A stretch of 64,000 nucleotides of DNA, from contig JAGXAM010000007.1 in the NCBI GenBank assembly GCA_019075905.1, positions 1-64,000 on the forward strand. Reading direction: 5' to 3'. Below the pieces are notes generated by a model. That model did no database searches. It was not told the origin of the DNA and saw nothing but the letters and a program-made list of their open reading frames with translations. A program made the translations under genes and the position numbers. Source of the DNA: Hyphomicrobiales bacterium (GTDB taxonomy: Bacteria > Pseudomonadota > Alphaproteobacteria > Rhizobiales > Beijerinckiaceae). Of this stretch, positions 26,702 through 36,868 are shown one piece after another (positions within the stretch are counted from its first letter, which is position 1; each line of letters starts with the position of its first letter).

Positions 26702-27541
26702 TTACGGCTTTGCCGCGCCCGCGTCGAGAGTGCCGCGCCATTCGACGGCACCGTTTTTTGCCGTCGCCGTAAAGCGCACAGGCACCAGGGCGCTGGCGGG
26801 GCTGGCCGGCGCCTGGCGCAGGACCAGACGGAATGCGCCCGCCGCGCCATCGGCCTTGGCACTGACATAATAGCCGTCCGGCGGCTCGACAAACAGATGC
26901 TGGGCGGTAACACCCAGCTTGCCGGCTTCAAGGCGCCAGGCAGGTTTGCCGGTGCCCTTGAGCCGCTGCACGGCCCCGGCCAGCTTTTCAGGCGCGATGG
27001 TCAGCCTGGCAGGAACTTGCGCCTGCCACCGGGAAATCTCCGCGGCATAGGGCGAGGAAACAGCCTGTTGCGGCAGCGCCAGATCGAGAGTGGCGCGCAG
27101 CGGCGCACAGATCGTGGCGCAAGCCGCATAATTCAGCGTCAGATGCAGCTTGGTCGGCACGCCCCTCTGGGCGGGGGTGACGACAAAGGGAAACAACACC
27201 CGCTTTTGATAGCCGAAGGCCTCGATATTGCCGGCCTCAGTGATGGCATGCGGCGCGGGATAGGAAACTTTCGTCGCCCGGACATTGACTGAGCCCTGGA
27301 AATTGAAGTCGGGCGGCACACCGGTCTCGCCCGGCGAGCGCCAATAGGTCGTTTCACCAGGATCTAGGCTGATGTCGACGGCCGCCCGCCACACCCCGTC
27401 GACCGGGCCGCCGGCAACGATCAGCCGGGCCTTGGCCCCGGCACCGGCCACCCAAGGCGAGGCAAAGTCATCCGCAAATGCGCTGCTGCAGGGCACCACC
27501 GCCGCTATCAGGCCAGCGGTCAAAAGAGTCATGATTTTCAT
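26702..27541 (-). CDS. Periplasmic DsbD-alpha-domain protein
   Basis: The product is 279 aa. The signal peptide is MKIMTLLTAGLIAAVVPCSSAFA, cut before DDFAS. The rest matches the N-terminal domain of DsbD/ScsB: YWRSPGETGVPPDFNFQGS, then a cysteine pair in NYAACATICAPL. The domain receives electrons and passes them to periplasmic partners. The membrane and thioredoxin-like parts of DsbD are not in this protein or next to it. It may be a thiol partner of the nearby peroxiredoxin system. Confidence 0.78.
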   Translation of the reverse strand: MKIMTLLTAGLIAAVVPCSSAFADDFASPWVAGAGAKARLIVAGGPVDGVWRAAVDISLDPGETTYWRSPGETGVPPDFNFQGSVNVRATKVSYPAPHAITEAGNIEAFGYQKRVLFPFVVTPAQRGVPTKLHLTLNYAACATICAPLRATLDLALPQQAVSSPYAAEISRWQAQVPARLTIAPEKLAGAVQRLKGTGKPAWRLEAGKLGVTAQHLFVEPPDGYYVSAKADGAAGAFRLVLRQAPASPASALVPVRFTATAKNGAVEWRGTLDAGAAKP

Positions 27542-27651
27542 GGTTTCATTTTAGCGCTCGCCCCGCACCATTGCCAACCACGAATGCGTGAGGCCGACTT
27601 GCGGTTCATTTTCCTGTTGAGCGAAACCCGGCAACTGTGCATGATCACAAC

Positions 27652-28254
27652 ATGCGCAAACGCTTGACACTTGAAGGTGGTTATCTCGACGGCCAGGTGC
27701 TGATTGCCATGCCCGGCATGGAAGACCCTCGCTTCGCGCGCAGTGTTGTTTATCTTTGCGCACATAGTGCCGAAGGCGCCATGGGTCTGGTGATCAACCA
27801 GCCGCGTGAAGATGTTGACCTGCCGCAATTGCTGGTGCAATTGTCGATCATTGATGCCGATGATGCGATCCGCCTGCCTGCCAGCGCCGAGCGCCTGTCG
27901 GTCATGCATGGCGGTCCGGTCGAGGGTGATCGCGGCTTTGTACTGCACAGCGCCGATTATTTTGTCGGCAATGCCACCCTGCCCATAAATCAGGATGTCT
28001 GCATGACCGCCACCCTCGATATTCTGCGCGCCATTGCCGCAGGGCGTGGCCCGCGCCGCTCGCTGCTGGCGCTCGGCTATGCCAATTGGGGCCCCGGCCA
28101 GCTTGATGACGAGTTGCAGCACAATGGCTGGCTCACCTGCGCGGGCGATGCCAAGCTGCTGTTCGATGCCCCGGTGGCGCGCCGTTATGACATGGCGCTG
28201 GCCCGGCTTGGTGTGAAGCTCAGCTCGCTGTCGCGCCATTCCGGCCACGCATGA
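27652..28254 (+). CDS. YqgE/AlgH family protein (DUF179)
   Basis: The product is 200 aa from ATG 27652; GTG 27637 would add five. It has [35 protein letters not shown], the HGGPV motif and [14 protein letters not shown], all strong marks of the family. The role is not settled, and links with transcription and stress are reported. It is divergent from the DsbD-like gene and overlaps the DUF3422 gene by ATGA. Confidence 0.9.
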   Translation: MRKRLTLEGGYLDGQVLIAMPGMEDPRFARSVVYLCAHSAEGAMGLVINQPREDVDLPQLLVQLSIIDADDAIRLPASAERLSVMHGGPVEGDRGFVLHSADYFVGNATLPINQDVCMTATLDILRAIAAGRGPRRSLLALGYANWGPGQLDDELQHNGWLTCAGDAKLLFDAPVARRYDMALARLGVKLSSLSRHSGHA

Positions 28255-29537
28255 GCGACACGCGGACCCGTCGGGAGCCCCTGGCTCTGCAGGACCATCC
28301 CCAACGCGGCTTCGTGCTTGGCGAAATGCACGCAAGGCCTTTCACCGCCATGGCTGCGCCGCAACAGGTGCGGCATATCGCCTTCATGACCGATGCCGAT
28401 GGCAGGGCCCGCAGCCGCCGCGCCCTGCGGGCCATGTGCGCCGAACGCCACCTTGCCGAACCGGCCATGGGCGCGAAATATCACCGGATCGAGCTGGACG
28501 GCATGGTGTTGCGCTGGGAAGGCCACAGCGAATTCACCACCTTCACCTTTGAGCGGCCCGGTGCCCGGCAAAACTTCACCTTCGCCGATGTCGAGGCCAT
28601 CATCGCCCGCCTTGGCCAGCCCGGCCCGCTGCTGGTCATGGTCGCGCTCGATCTCGTCACCAGCATGGATGCCGCCGCGCTTGCAGGCCTGTTCCCGCCG
28701 GACGAGGTCGCCATGGCCCGCAATGGTGACGCTTCGGCGCTGTTTGCCAGCGATTTTCGCCCCGATGATCAGGGTCAGGTGCGCATTGCCGTGGCCACCG
28801 ACAGGCTGGCGCCGGAAGCGGCCGGGGCTTTGGTGCAGCGCCTTCTTGAAATTGAAACCTACCGGACGCTGGCGCTGCTCGGCCTGCCGCAAGCCCAGGC
28901 GCTGGCGCCGGTCATCAGCAGCATCGAGCAGGATTTGCCCGGCCTGTTCGACCAGATCCGGCAAAGCGCCACGCTTGAGTCCAACCGCGCCATTCTCGAT
29001 CGCCTGACCGAGCTTTCCGCCCAGCTGGAACATGGCGCCTCGGCGAGTTCATTCCGCTTTGGTGCGACCCGCGCCTATGGCGACCTCATCTGGCGACGCC
29101 TTAAGGTGCTGGGCGAGACCCCGGTAGCCGGCTTCACCGACTGGGGCGGTTTTTTTGCGCGCCGTCTCGAACCGGCGATCCGCACCTGCCGGGCGGTCGA
29201 GCAGCGCGGCGATGACCTGTCGCGCCGCCTCAACCGCGCCGCGCAATTGCTGCGCACGCGCGTTGAAATCGAGCTCGAAACCCAGAACAGCAATCTGCTG
29301 ACCAGCATGGACCGGCGCGCGCAATTGCAACTGCGCCTGCAGCAAACGGTCGAGGGCCTCTCCGTCGCCGCCATTAGCTATTATGTGTCGAGCCTGGCCG
29401 AACATGTCTTCGAAGGGCTGAAAGATTATGGCCTGCCGGTCGATCCGGTCATCGCGACGGCGCTGGCCATTCCGGTGGTGCTGGTGATTGTCGGCACTTT
29501 CGTCTGGCGCATCCGCTCCGCGCATCACGACGTTTGA
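28251..29537 (+). CDS. DUF3422 membrane-anchored protein
   Basis: The product is 428 aa. It starts with [19 protein letters not shown], and the last about 30 residues have a transmembrane helix ([21 protein letters not shown]). A helical region near 300-370 carries [19 protein letters not shown] and [17 protein letters not shown]. The family (COG4949) has no known function. It is coupled to YqgE by an ATGA overlap. A strong terminator lies downstream. Confidence 0.88.
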   Translation: MSDTRTRREPLALQDHPQRGFVLGEMHARPFTAMAAPQQVRHIAFMTDADGRARSRRALRAMCAERHLAEPAMGAKYHRIELDGMVLRWEGHSEFTTFTFERPGARQNFTFADVEAIIARLGQPGPLLVMVALDLVTSMDAAALAGLFPPDEVAMARNGDASALFASDFRPDDQGQVRIAVATDRLAPEAAGALVQRLLEIETYRTLALLGLPQAQALAPVISSIEQDLPGLFDQIRQSATLESNRAILDRLTELSAQLEHGASASSFRFGATRAYGDLIWRRLKVLGETPVAGFTDWGGFFARRLEPAIRTCRAVEQRGDDLSRRLNRAAQLLRTRVEIELETQNSNLLTSMDRRAQLQLRLQQTVEGLSVAAISYYVSSLAEHVFEGLKDYGLPVDPVIATALAIPVVLVIVGTFVWRIRSAHHDV

Positions 29538-29560
29538 TTTCAGGCACTCCGACCCAAATG

Positions 29561-29594
29561 ACAAAGCCGCAGCTGGCGAAAGCTGCGGCTTTGT
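29561..29594. terminator. Bidirectional terminator
   Basis: A fourteen-base perfect stem ACAAAGCCGCAGCT / AGCTGCGGCTTTGT has a GGCGAA loop. It lies 23 bases after DUF3422 and 44 bases beyond the end of wrbA on the other strand, so it can serve both convergent genes. The outer ACAAA/TTTGT gives a U-rich end on each strand. Confidence 0.85.
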
Positions 29595-29637
29595 CGTGAG
29601 GCTGCGGCCGCAGGGGCCGCGTTAGGGCAAAGGTTGA

Positions 29638-30237
29638 TCAGCCAAACAGCTTGGCGGCGGTCTCGGCGATCAGCTTCCCCTGGTGGCGCGCACCTTCGAG
29701 TTCGATGGCGCTCGGCTGGCGCTGGCCTTGGCCGCCGGCGACCGTGGTTGCGCCATAGGGGCTGCCGCCGACGATTTCGTCAATGCTCATCTGACCCTGA
29801 TGGCTGTAGGGCAGCCCGACGATGACCATGCCCATGTGCAGCAGGTTGGTGATGACAGAGAACAGCGTGGTTTCCTGGCCGCCGTGCTGGGTCGCGGTCG
29901 AGGTGAAAGCACCGCCGACCTTGCCATTAAGGGCGCCGCGCGCCCACAGCCCACCGGTCTGGTCGAGGAAGCTGGCCATCTGCGACGGCATGCGGCCAAA
30001 GCGGGTCGGCGTTCCGACGATGATGGCGTCATAATCGGCAAGTTCAGCCGGCGTTGCCACCGGGGCAGCCTGGTCAAGCTTGAAATAGGCAGCCTTGGCG
30101 ACTTCGAGCGGCGCCGTTTCGGGAACTCGCTTCACATCGACGCTGGCGCCGCCTGAACGCGCACCCTCGGCAATAGCCTGTGCCATGGTCTCGATATGAC
30201 CATAAGACGAATAATAGAGAACCAGAACCTTAGCCAT
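29638..30237 (-). CDS. wrbA: NAD(P)H:quinone oxidoreductase WrbA
   Basis: The product is 199 aa. The flavodoxin-like FMN loop is [19 protein letters not shown]. Other WrbA marks are [38 protein letters not shown] and [31 protein letters not shown]. It reduces quinones by two electrons. It lies downstream of the pirin gene and is divergent from the LysR regulator, a classic quinone-defence arrangement. Confidence 0.96.
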   Translation of the reverse strand: MAKVLVLYYSSYGHIETMAQAIAEGARSGGASVDVKRVPETAPLEVAKAAYFKLDQAAPVATPAELADYDAIIVGTPTRFGRMPSQMASFLDQTGGLWARGALNGKVGGAFTSTATQHGGQETTLFSVITNLLHMGMVIVGLPYSHQGQMSIDEIVGGSPYGATTVAGGQGQRQPSAIELEGARHQGKLIAETAAKLFG

Positions 30238-30261
30238 GTCATACTCCTCGAAGTTGGATTG

Positions 30262-30966
30262 CTACGCCTGACCGGCGTCAACCAGGACGATTTCGCTGTC
30301 TTCCAGCGCTGTGACCGTGAAGTTTTCGGTATCACGGATGGCCGCACCATCGCGGGCCTTGATGGTGGTACCATCAATTTCGACGGCACCCGTGGCGGGC
30401 ACCAGATAAGCAAAACGGCCAGCTGCCATGGCGTAAGACACGCGCTCTCCCGCCTTCAGCGTGGCACCCAGAACCCGTGCATTGGCGCGGATCGGCAAGG
30501 CATCGTCATCACCCGCCATGCCGGAAGCCAGCGCCACAAAGGCACCGCTGCGCGCACCCTTGGGAAACGGCCGCGCCCCCCAGCTCGGCGGCGCACCCTG
30601 GCTGGTCGGCAGGATCCAGATCTGGAAAATCTGGGTAGCCTCAGGCTCCAGATTGAATTCCGAGTGGCGGATGCCAGTGCCCGCCGACATCACCTGCACA
30701 TCGCCAGCGCCGGTGCGTCCTTGATTGCCGAGGCTGTCACGGTGGGTAATGGCGCCCTTGCGCACATAGGTGATGATTTCCATGTCCTTGTGCGGATGCA
30801 TCGGAAAGCCCGATTGCGGCGCGATGGTATCATCGTTCCAGACCCGCAACGGCCCCCAGTTCATACGCTTGGGATCATGATAACTGGCAAAACTGAAATG
30901 ATGATGGGCATCCAGCCAGCCGTGATCGGCTGCGCCAAGTGTCGCAAAGGGTCGAAGTTCGATCAT
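30262..30966 (-). CDS. Pirin family protein (YhaK-like)
   Basis: The product is 234 aa from ATG 30966; a frame to 30987 adds seven residues. The N-terminal cupin reads HHHFSFASYHDPKRMNWGPLRVWNDD, with metal-binding His and HPHKDMEIITYV. The C-terminal cupin is shortened as in YhaK. Such proteins can have quercetin 2,3-dioxygenase activity or act as redox sensors. It is followed by wrbA in one transcript. Confidence 0.92.
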   Translation of the reverse strand: MIELRPFATLGAADHGWLDAHHHFSFASYHDPKRMNWGPLRVWNDDTIAPQSGFPMHPHKDMEIITYVRKGAITHRDSLGNQGRTGAGDVQVMSAGTGIRHSEFNLEPEATQIFQIWILPTSQGAPPSWGARPFPKGARSGAFVALASGMAGDDDALPIRANARVLGATLKAGERVSYAMAAGRFAYLVPATGAVEIDGTTIKARDGAAIRDTENFTVTALEDSEIVLVDAGQA

Positions 30967-31025
30967 CGAGGTCGTCTCCCGGATCATGCCAGAGACAGGA
31001 CAGATAGCAATTTACATTGGATAAG

Positions 31026-31036
31026 AAATGGCATTT
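31026..31036. promoter_or_regulatory. Candidate LysR site between pirin and LysR genes
   Basis: AAATG-G-CATTT is a perfect odd palindrome in the 101-bp divergent gap. With the flanking bases it matches 311-323 at 13 positions. It is AT-rich and central, as a LysR target would be. A T-N11-A pattern is not clean. Confidence 0.35.
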
Positions 31037-31067
31037 ATTGAATTTCTTTGTTTCCGAAAGTTCGTCA

Positions 31068-32012
31068 ATGCGCCTCCCCGATTTCGAAGCCTGGGCGATA
31101 TTCGCCCGGGTCGCCGCTCTCGGCTCTTTCGCAAGAGCGGCCGAAAGCCTCGATCTTTCCAAGCCCACCATCTCGAAAGCCGTCAGCCGGCTTGAGCAGC
31201 AGCTTGGCACTGCGCTGCTGCATCGCACCTCGCGGCGCCTGTCGCTGACCGCCTCAGGCAAGGCGGCGCTGGAACGTGCGACGCGCATTTTGAGCGAGGG
31301 CGAGGCGCTGGAGGCGGAAGCCGCCATGCAGACCGTCAGCCCGCGCGGCATCGTCCGCCTGGCCGCGCCCATGTCATTCGGCATGTCCAGCCTGGCGGGC
31401 ATCTTGCCGGAATTTCTGGGACAATACCCTGATATCACAATCGAACTGGAACTCGATGACCGCATCGCCGATCTCGTTTCCGGGGGCTTCGATCTGGCCT
31501 TGCGCATTGCCGCCCTGTCCGATTCATCGCTCTTGACCAGGCGGCTCTGCGGCATACGCCGCCTGTTGGTCGCCAGCCCCGCCTATTTTCGCGCCCATGG
31601 CCAGCCACGTCACCCCTCCGAGCTCAGCTCCCACCAGTGCCTGATCTACACTTACACCACAACGCCGCAGATCTGGCATTTCGAGCACCCGCAGCATGGC
31701 CGGCTTGAAGTTCCGGTCGGTGGACGCCTGCATTCCAACAATGCCAATGTTTTCAGTGCCATGTTGCTGGCCGGGCAGGGCATATCGCTGCAACCGGAAT
31801 TCACCATATGGCGCGAGGTGCAGAGCGGCGCGCTCGAAGTTGCCTTTGATGACTGGCAGGCCCCGCCCCTCGCCCTGAACATCGTCACCCCGCCCAGCAA
31901 ATTGCGCCCGACCCGCGTCGGCGTGCTGATCGACTTTCTGGTTGCGCGCCTGTCGATGCCGCCATGGGATACGCAGCGCCAGGCCTGGGGCCCGCCTGCG
32001 CAGCAGCCTTGA
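31068..32012 (+). CDS. LysR-family regulator of the pirin/wrbA operon
   Basis: The product is 314 aa from ATG 31068; the earlier TTG at 31017 is less likely. The winged HTH ([34 protein letters not shown]) is complete. The substrate-binding domain has the typical [21 protein letters not shown] (DsdC/PecT-like subgroup). It is divergent from pirin-wrbA and so probably controls it. It would sense a quinone, electrophile or small aromatic. Confidence 0.9.
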   Translation: MRLPDFEAWAIFARVAALGSFARAAESLDLSKPTISKAVSRLEQQLGTALLHRTSRRLSLTASGKAALERATRILSEGEALEAEAAMQTVSPRGIVRLAAPMSFGMSSLAGILPEFLGQYPDITIELELDDRIADLVSGGFDLALRIAALSDSSLLTRRLCGIRRLLVASPAYFRAHGQPRHPSELSSHQCLIYTYTTTPQIWHFEHPQHGRLEVPVGGRLHSNNANVFSAMLLAGQGISLQPEFTIWREVQSGALEVAFDDWQAPPLALNIVTPPSKLRPTRVGVLIDFLVARLSMPPWDTQRQAWGPPAQQP

Positions 32013-32097
32013 CATCATTGCATTGCCGTCCCCCGGCGCATCGGCTATAGCGGCAACCCGTGCCGCCTGTGAGCGGCGATGATCGGAGTTACAGGAG

Positions 32098-33135
32098 ATG
32101 GGTTTCAAGATCGCCGTTGTCGGGGCCACAGGCAATGTGGGCCGCGAGATGCTGAAGATCCTCGATGAAAGGCAGTTTCCCGCGAGCGAAGTTGTAGCGC
32201 TGGCCTCGTCGCGCTCCAATGGCACCGAAGTTTCGTTTGGCGACAAAACCCTGAAGTGCAAGGTTCTCGACAAATATGATTTCTCCGACACCGACATTTG
32301 CCTGATGTCGGCCGGTGGCGAGGTCTCCAAGACCTGGTCGCCGCGCATCGGCGCGCAGGGCTGCGTCGTGATCGATAATTCATCGGCCTGGCGCTATGAT
32401 GCCGAAGTGCCGCTGATTGTGCCGGAGGTCAATGCCGATGCCGTCGCCAGCTTCCATCGCCGCAACATCATCGCCAACCCCAATTGCTCGACCGCCCAGC
32501 TCGTGGTGGCGCTGAAGCCGCTGCATGATGCTGCCCATATCAAGCGCGTCGTGGTCTCGACCTACCAGTCAGTGTCGGGCGCGGGCAAGGACGGGATGGA
32601 CGAGCTGTTTGAGCAAAGCCGTGCCACCTTCACGCTCGGCGAGGTCAAGATGACCAAATTCCCGAAGCGGATCGCCTTCAATCTCATTCCGCAGATCGAT
32701 GTGTTCCTTGAGGACGGTTTCACCAAGGAAGAATGGAAGATGGCGGCGGAGACCAAGAAAATTCTTGATCCCAAAATCCTCCTGACCGCGACCTGCGTTC
32801 GCGTGCCGGTATTCATCTCGCATTCGGAATCGGTCAATGTCGAATTTGACAAGCCGATCACCGCCGACGAGGCCCGCAACATTCTGCGCGAGGCACCGGG
32901 CGTGCTGGTGATCGACAGGCGCGAACCGGGTGGCTACATGACGCCGCATGAGGCGGCTGGCGAAGACGCCACCTACATCTCGCGCATCCGCGAGGATGCG
33001 ACCGTCGAAAACGGCCTCGCTTTCTGGTGCGTGTCGGACAATCTGCGCAAGGGCGCGGCGCTCAACGCCGTGCAGATCGCGGAATTGCTGGTCAACCGCA
33101 AGCTGATCAGCCCCAAGGCCCGCGTCGCGGCCTGA
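32098..33135 (+). CDS. asd: Aspartate-semialdehyde dehydrogenase
   Basis: The product is 345 aa. The NADP loop GATGNVGREMLKIL is at the N terminus, and the active-site Cys is in NPNCSTAQLVVALKPLHD. The catalytic His is in ATCVRVPVFISHSESVNVEF. It reduces aspartyl phosphate to the semialdehyde for lysine, threonine and methionine, including diaminopimelate for the cell wall. GGAG stands nine bases before ATG. The gene is alone and converges on bclA. Confidence 0.96.
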   Translation: MGFKIAVVGATGNVGREMLKILDERQFPASEVVALASSRSNGTEVSFGDKTLKCKVLDKYDFSDTDICLMSAGGEVSKTWSPRIGAQGCVVIDNSSAWRYDAEVPLIVPEVNADAVASFHRRNIIANPNCSTAQLVVALKPLHDAAHIKRVVVSTYQSVSGAGKDGMDELFEQSRATFTLGEVKMTKFPKRIAFNLIPQIDVFLEDGFTKEEWKMAAETKKILDPKILLTATCVRVPVFISHSESVNVEFDKPITADEARNILREAPGVLVIDRREPGGYMTPHEAAGEDATYISRIREDATVENGLAFWCVSDNLRKGAALNAVQIAELLVNRKLISPKARVAA

Positions 33136-33141
33136 AACGGC

Positions 33142-33164
33142 GAGGGCAGCCAGGGGCTGCCCTC
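33142..33164. terminator. Hairpin between asd and bclA
   Basis: A ten-base perfect stem GAGGGCAGCC / GGCTGCCCTC has a three-base loop (AGG) and lies in the 38-bp gap between the convergent stops. It has no U-run, but the stem is very strong and the place is right for a shared terminator. Confidence 0.65.
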
Positions 33165-33173
33165 CTCATGATC

Positions 33174-34709
33174 TCACCTCAACTTGAAGCGCTGGATCTT
33201 CCCGGTCGATGTCTTTGGAAGATCCGGCACGATCTCGATCCAGCGCGGATATTTCCAGGCACCGATGCTGGCCTTCACATGGGCTTTCAGGACCTCGACA
33301 ATATCAGGGGTCGCGGCACCCTTCAGCACGACGAAGGCCTTCGGCTTTTCGAGATTGCTTTCATCGCGCGCCGCCACCACGGCGGCTTCCAGCACCGCCG
33401 GGTGCGATACCAGCGCCTGCTCGACCTCGAAGGGCGAGACCCAGATGCCTGACACCTTGAACATGTCATCGGTGCGGCCACAATAAATATAGCGGCCTTG
33501 TTCGGCGCGCTCATATTTGTCGCCAGTGCGCGTCCATTCGCCCTGGAACGTCGCATGGGTCTTTTCCGGCTGGTTCCAATAACCCTGTGCCGTTGACGGC
33601 CCCTTGACCAGCATTTCGCCGATCTCGCCCTGCGCCACATCGGCACCGTGATCGTCAACGAGCCGCAGCTCATAGCCCGGCACCGCGACCCCGGCCGTTC
33701 CATAAACGACATTGCCCGGCGCATTGGCGAGGAACACATGCAGCATTTCGGTAGAGCCGACACCATCGATAATTTCCACGCCCGTCAGGCGCTGCCAGCT
33801 CTCGCCAATCTCGCGCGGCAGGGCCTCGCCCGCCGATGAACAGAACCGCAGCCGCTCCAGACCCTGCGGCCGGTTCCCGTGGGCAGCGGCGATGATCGCC
33901 GCATAAAGCGTCGGCGCACTGTAAAATATCGTCGGCTTCACCGCCTTGAAGGCGCCGAGCATGCTGTCCGGTGTCGGGCGCCCGGCCAGCAGCGCCGCCG
34001 TCGCCCCCACCGACATGGGAAAGGTCATGGCATTGCCAAGGCCATAGGCAAAATACAATTTGGCCGCCGACAGCATGACATCATCGGCGCTCACACCGAG
34101 CACCTTCGCCGCAAATGTATCGGTCGTTGCCTTGATGGCGCCATGCCGGTGCATCACGCCCTTGGGCTTGCCGGTTGATCCCGATGAATAAAGCCAGAAG
34201 GCAGTATCATCAGCGCTGGCATGGTGCGGCGCCATACGCGGGCTGGCCGCCTGAAAGGCATCGGCAAAGGCGATCATCTCGGTTTGCGCCGCACCGATGA
34301 TAAACACGGTCTTGAGGGCCGGCAGGCGCGGGCGCAAGGGCGCAATCATCGCCGCCAGGGCCTCGGAGACAAACAGCACTTCAGCGCCGGCATCATTGAG
34401 AATGATCTCGTAATATTCAGCCGTCAGCAGCGTGTTGAGCGGCACCGGCATGACGCCCGCCCGCATGGCACCCCAGAATATCGCCGGAAATTCGATGGTG
34501 TCGAGCACGATCATGGCGGCGCGGGCGCCGGGCTGCACCCCATGCTCATGCAGCATTCCGGCAACGCGCGCCGTATCCGCCGCCAGTTCGCCATAGCTGC
34601 GCTGGCGCCCGGCATCGCCAATCTCGATAAAGGCGGGATGCTGCGCGCGCCCTCCCTCAGCGTGGCGATCAAGAAAATACACCACCGCATTTTGATTTTG
34701 TGTCGTCAT
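33174..34709 (-). CDS. bclA: Benzoate-CoA ligase
   Basis: The product is 511 aa from ATG 34709, which overlaps the boxR stop (TGATG). The AMP-binding motif is YSSGSTGKPKGVMHRH, followed by YFAYGLGNAMTFPM and GSTEMLHVF. The C-terminal lysine lies in KTSTGKIQRF. Benzoate-CoA ligases of Rhizobiales have exactly this LSAAKLYFAYGLGN form. It activates benzoate to benzoyl-CoA with ATP and CoA, feeding BoxA/BoxB. It is the last gene of the box operon on the minus strand. Confidence 0.92.
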   Translation of the reverse strand: MTTQNQNAVVYFLDRHAEGGRAQHPAFIEIGDAGRQRSYGELAADTARVAGMLHEHGVQPGARAAMIVLDTIEFPAIFWGAMRAGVMPVPLNTLLTAEYYEIILNDAGAEVLFVSEALAAMIAPLRPRLPALKTVFIIGAAQTEMIAFADAFQAASPRMAPHHASADDTAFWLYSSGSTGKPKGVMHRHGAIKATTDTFAAKVLGVSADDVMLSAAKLYFAYGLGNAMTFPMSVGATAALLAGRPTPDSMLGAFKAVKPTIFYSAPTLYAAIIAAAHGNRPQGLERLRFCSSAGEALPREIGESWQRLTGVEIIDGVGSTEMLHVFLANAPGNVVYGTAGVAVPGYELRLVDDHGADVAQGEIGEMLVKGPSTAQGYWNQPEKTHATFQGEWTRTGDKYERAEQGRYIYCGRTDDMFKVSGIWVSPFEVEQALVSHPAVLEAAVVAARDESNLEKPKAFVVLKGAATPDIVEVLKAHVKASIGAWKYPRWIEIVPDLPKTSTGKIQRFKLR

Positions 34710-35620
34710 CACCAACCCCCCCATTCGTTTTTTTGCTCGTCTTCATGAAGTGGCAAGCGCGAAACCGTCGCCCGCAACGCCCGAAAGCTTTCGCCAAGCA
34801 CCTGTCCGGATGTATCGATCATCGAGCCGGCACGCTCATAAAGCGTCTCGCGGCCGACAAGAATGGCCTTCAATTCCGACATGGCGGCCGGATTGCCGGC
34901 CATCGGGCGAAAATCGCCCTGCGCGCGCACCCGCTCCATGTGATCTTCCGGGCTTGCCTTCAGCCATATGGTGTGAAACCGCTCCAGCAACAGCCGGAAA
35001 GTGTCGGATTCCGCAACAATGCCGCCGGCCACCGCCAGCACCAGCGCGCTGTGCTGCGCCACCACCCGCTCGACGCTCTGGCGTTCGAGCTGGCGGTAGC
35101 TCTCCCGGCCGTAAAGCGCGATCAAATCATTGACCTTCATGGCGCTGGCCTTGGAGATTTCCGAATTGAGTTCGATGAAGGGCACGCCCATATCATCGGC
35201 CAGCATGCGTCCGAGCGTGGATTTGCCGGCGCCGCGCAGCCCGATCAGGGCGATGCGTTGCTGGCGCTGGGCGCTGTAGCGGCAATGCTCAAGGATCTCC
35301 CGCACGCGCGCCCGCGGTTCCGCCCCGGCCATGCGATAAAGCCGGGCGATGGCGGCGGCCTCATCGCCGGCCTCGCTTTCATCGCTGACCAGAAACCCCG
35401 ATGTCACTTCGAGTGCGGCGGCAATGGCGCGCAGCAAGGTGATCGAGACATTGCCGTCACCCGCCTCAAGACGGGCGAGATAGCGCTGTGACACGCCCGA
35501 GGCTTCCGCCAGTTCGCGCCGTGACATCTTGCGACGAAGCCGCAATCGCCGCACCCTCGCGCCGAGCCGTGTGAGAAAACTGTCGTCGCCATGCAGCGCG
35601 CGATCAGGGCGCTCGTCCAT
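34709..35620 (-). CDS. boxR: BoxR: benzoyl-CoA-responsive regulator (XRE HTH + shikimate kinase-like)
   Basis: The product is 303 aa from ATG 35620, with GAGGAG upstream; GTG 35650, directly after the boxA stop, is an alternative. The N-terminal XRE HTH (MSRRELAEASGVSQRYLARLEAGDGNVSI) is followed by a linker and a shikimate-kinase-like domain with GLRGAGKST. In Azoarcus BoxR and its relative BzdR this second domain binds benzoyl-CoA, the inducer, and does not act as a kinase. It sits inside the operon it should control. Confidence 0.92.
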   Translation of the reverse strand: MDERPDRALHGDDSFLTRLGARVRRLRLRRKMSRRELAEASGVSQRYLARLEAGDGNVSITLLRAIAAALEVTSGFLVSDESEAGDEAAAIARLYRMAGAEPRARVREILEHCRYSAQRQQRIALIGLRGAGKSTLGRMLADDMGVPFIELNSEISKASAMKVNDLIALYGRESYRQLERQSVERVVAQHSALVLAVAGGIVAESDTFRLLLERFHTIWLKASPEDHMERVRAQGDFRPMAGNPAAMSELKAILVGRETLYERAGSMIDTSGQVLGESFRALRATVSRLPLHEDEQKNEWGGW

Positions 35621-35650
35621 CAAGCCGGCTCTCTCCTCGCTTTGCTGCAC

Positions 35651-36835
35651 CTAATAGGTCTCGACATGGTAGCGGCCTTCGGCACGCATTTTCGGCCTGA
35701 TCTTCTGCCAGTCTTGCCCGGAAAGGCGCGCAATATCTTCAAACGCCTGCTCGATTCCCGCTTCCATGGCCCGCAGCCCGCATATGTAGATGTGGCAATG
35801 GCTGTCGGCCAGCAGCGCGGCGATCCGGCTCTGGTTCTGGCGCAACGCATCCTGCACATAATGCTTGGGATGGCCGTCCTCGCGCGAAAACGCGAAATTC
35901 TTGTTCAGCACGCTGTCGGGCACTTTTTTCAGGGGCCCGAAATAGGGCAGCGAATCCGCCGTGCGCGCCCCGAAATAAAGGCTCATCGCCCCCTCGGTGG
36001 CCGGCGAGGTGCGCTGGCGGCGCATGGTGAAGGCCCGGAACGGCGCCGAGCCTGTGCCGGTGCAAATCATCAGCAAATGCGCCTGCGGATCATTCGGCAT
36101 CAGGAAGGTCGAGCCGAACGGCCCGCTGACCTTGACCTCATCGCCACGGTTGAGATCACAAAGGTAATTCGAGCACACGCCGTGCGCATCACGTTTCACC
36201 GTGATCGACAGGTTGTTGGTATTGGGGCGCTCGCCATCGCGCGGCGAGGACACCGAATAAAGCCGCATGCGATGCTTGCGGCCCGCGGCATCGACGCCCG
36301 GCGGCGTAATGCCTATGCTCTGGCCTTCCAGCACCGGAAAGGCGACGCTGCCAAAGTCAAGGATGATGTGGCGCACCTCGCTGGACGAGGTCTCGGTCGT
36401 CAGGCGGTAAATGCCCTGCACCCGCGCGCTCGCAGCCTTGGCGCCGCTGAACAGGTTGACGCTGGGTTTTGAGGCCGAGGCCGGCGCCTTGCCGACCCCG
36501 CCGCCGCCTTGGTGTGCCTCGGCCAGCAGCGCCGCGACGTCATCGTCCAGCGCTTCCACGGAACCGTCGCCGCTGGCAAGATCAGCCTGCGCCGGCAATT
36601 CGGTCCAGCTCAATTGCTCCGCCAGCGAATAGGGCGTCGCCACCACCCGCCAATTGTCGATCGATCCGGTCGGACAGGGCATAATGCAGTCCATGCATTG
36701 ATTGCACTTGGCGGCATCGACGACGACATTGATGTCATCATGGCTGATGGCACCGATCGGACAGGCCTCTTCGCAGGTGTGACACCGGATGCAGATTTCC
36801 GGGTCAATGACGTGCTGCTTGAGCGGTGCGTTCAT
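35651..36835 (-). CDS. boxA: Benzoyl-CoA 2,3-epoxidase reductase component BoxA
   Basis: The product is 394 aa. Two [4Fe-4S] ferredoxin motifs are at Cys 15, 18, 21, 25 and Cys 44, 47, 50, 54. An FAD domain (HRMRLYSVSSPRDGE) follows, and an NAD(P) domain with ICTGTGSAPFRAFTM. It passes electrons from NADPH to the di-iron oxygenase BoxB. BoxR lies directly downstream; boxB is 33 bases upstream in the same transcript. Confidence 0.95.
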   Translation of the reverse strand: MNAPLKQHVIDPEICIRCHTCEEACPIGAISHDDINVVVDAAKCNQCMDCIMPCPTGSIDNWRVVATPYSLAEQLSWTELPAQADLASGDGSVEALDDDVAALLAEAHQGGGGVGKAPASASKPSVNLFSGAKAASARVQGIYRLTTETSSSEVRHIILDFGSVAFPVLEGQSIGITPPGVDAAGRKHRMRLYSVSSPRDGERPNTNNLSITVKRDAHGVCSNYLCDLNRGDEVKVSGPFGSTFLMPNDPQAHLLMICTGTGSAPFRAFTMRRQRTSPATEGAMSLYFGARTADSLPYFGPLKKVPDSVLNKNFAFSREDGHPKHYVQDALRQNQSRIAALLADSHCHIYICGLRAMEAGIEQAFEDIARLSGQDWQKIRPKMRAEGRYHVETY

Positions 36836-36868
36836 GGCAGGGTCTCCACGCGAAGTTGAGCGATCATG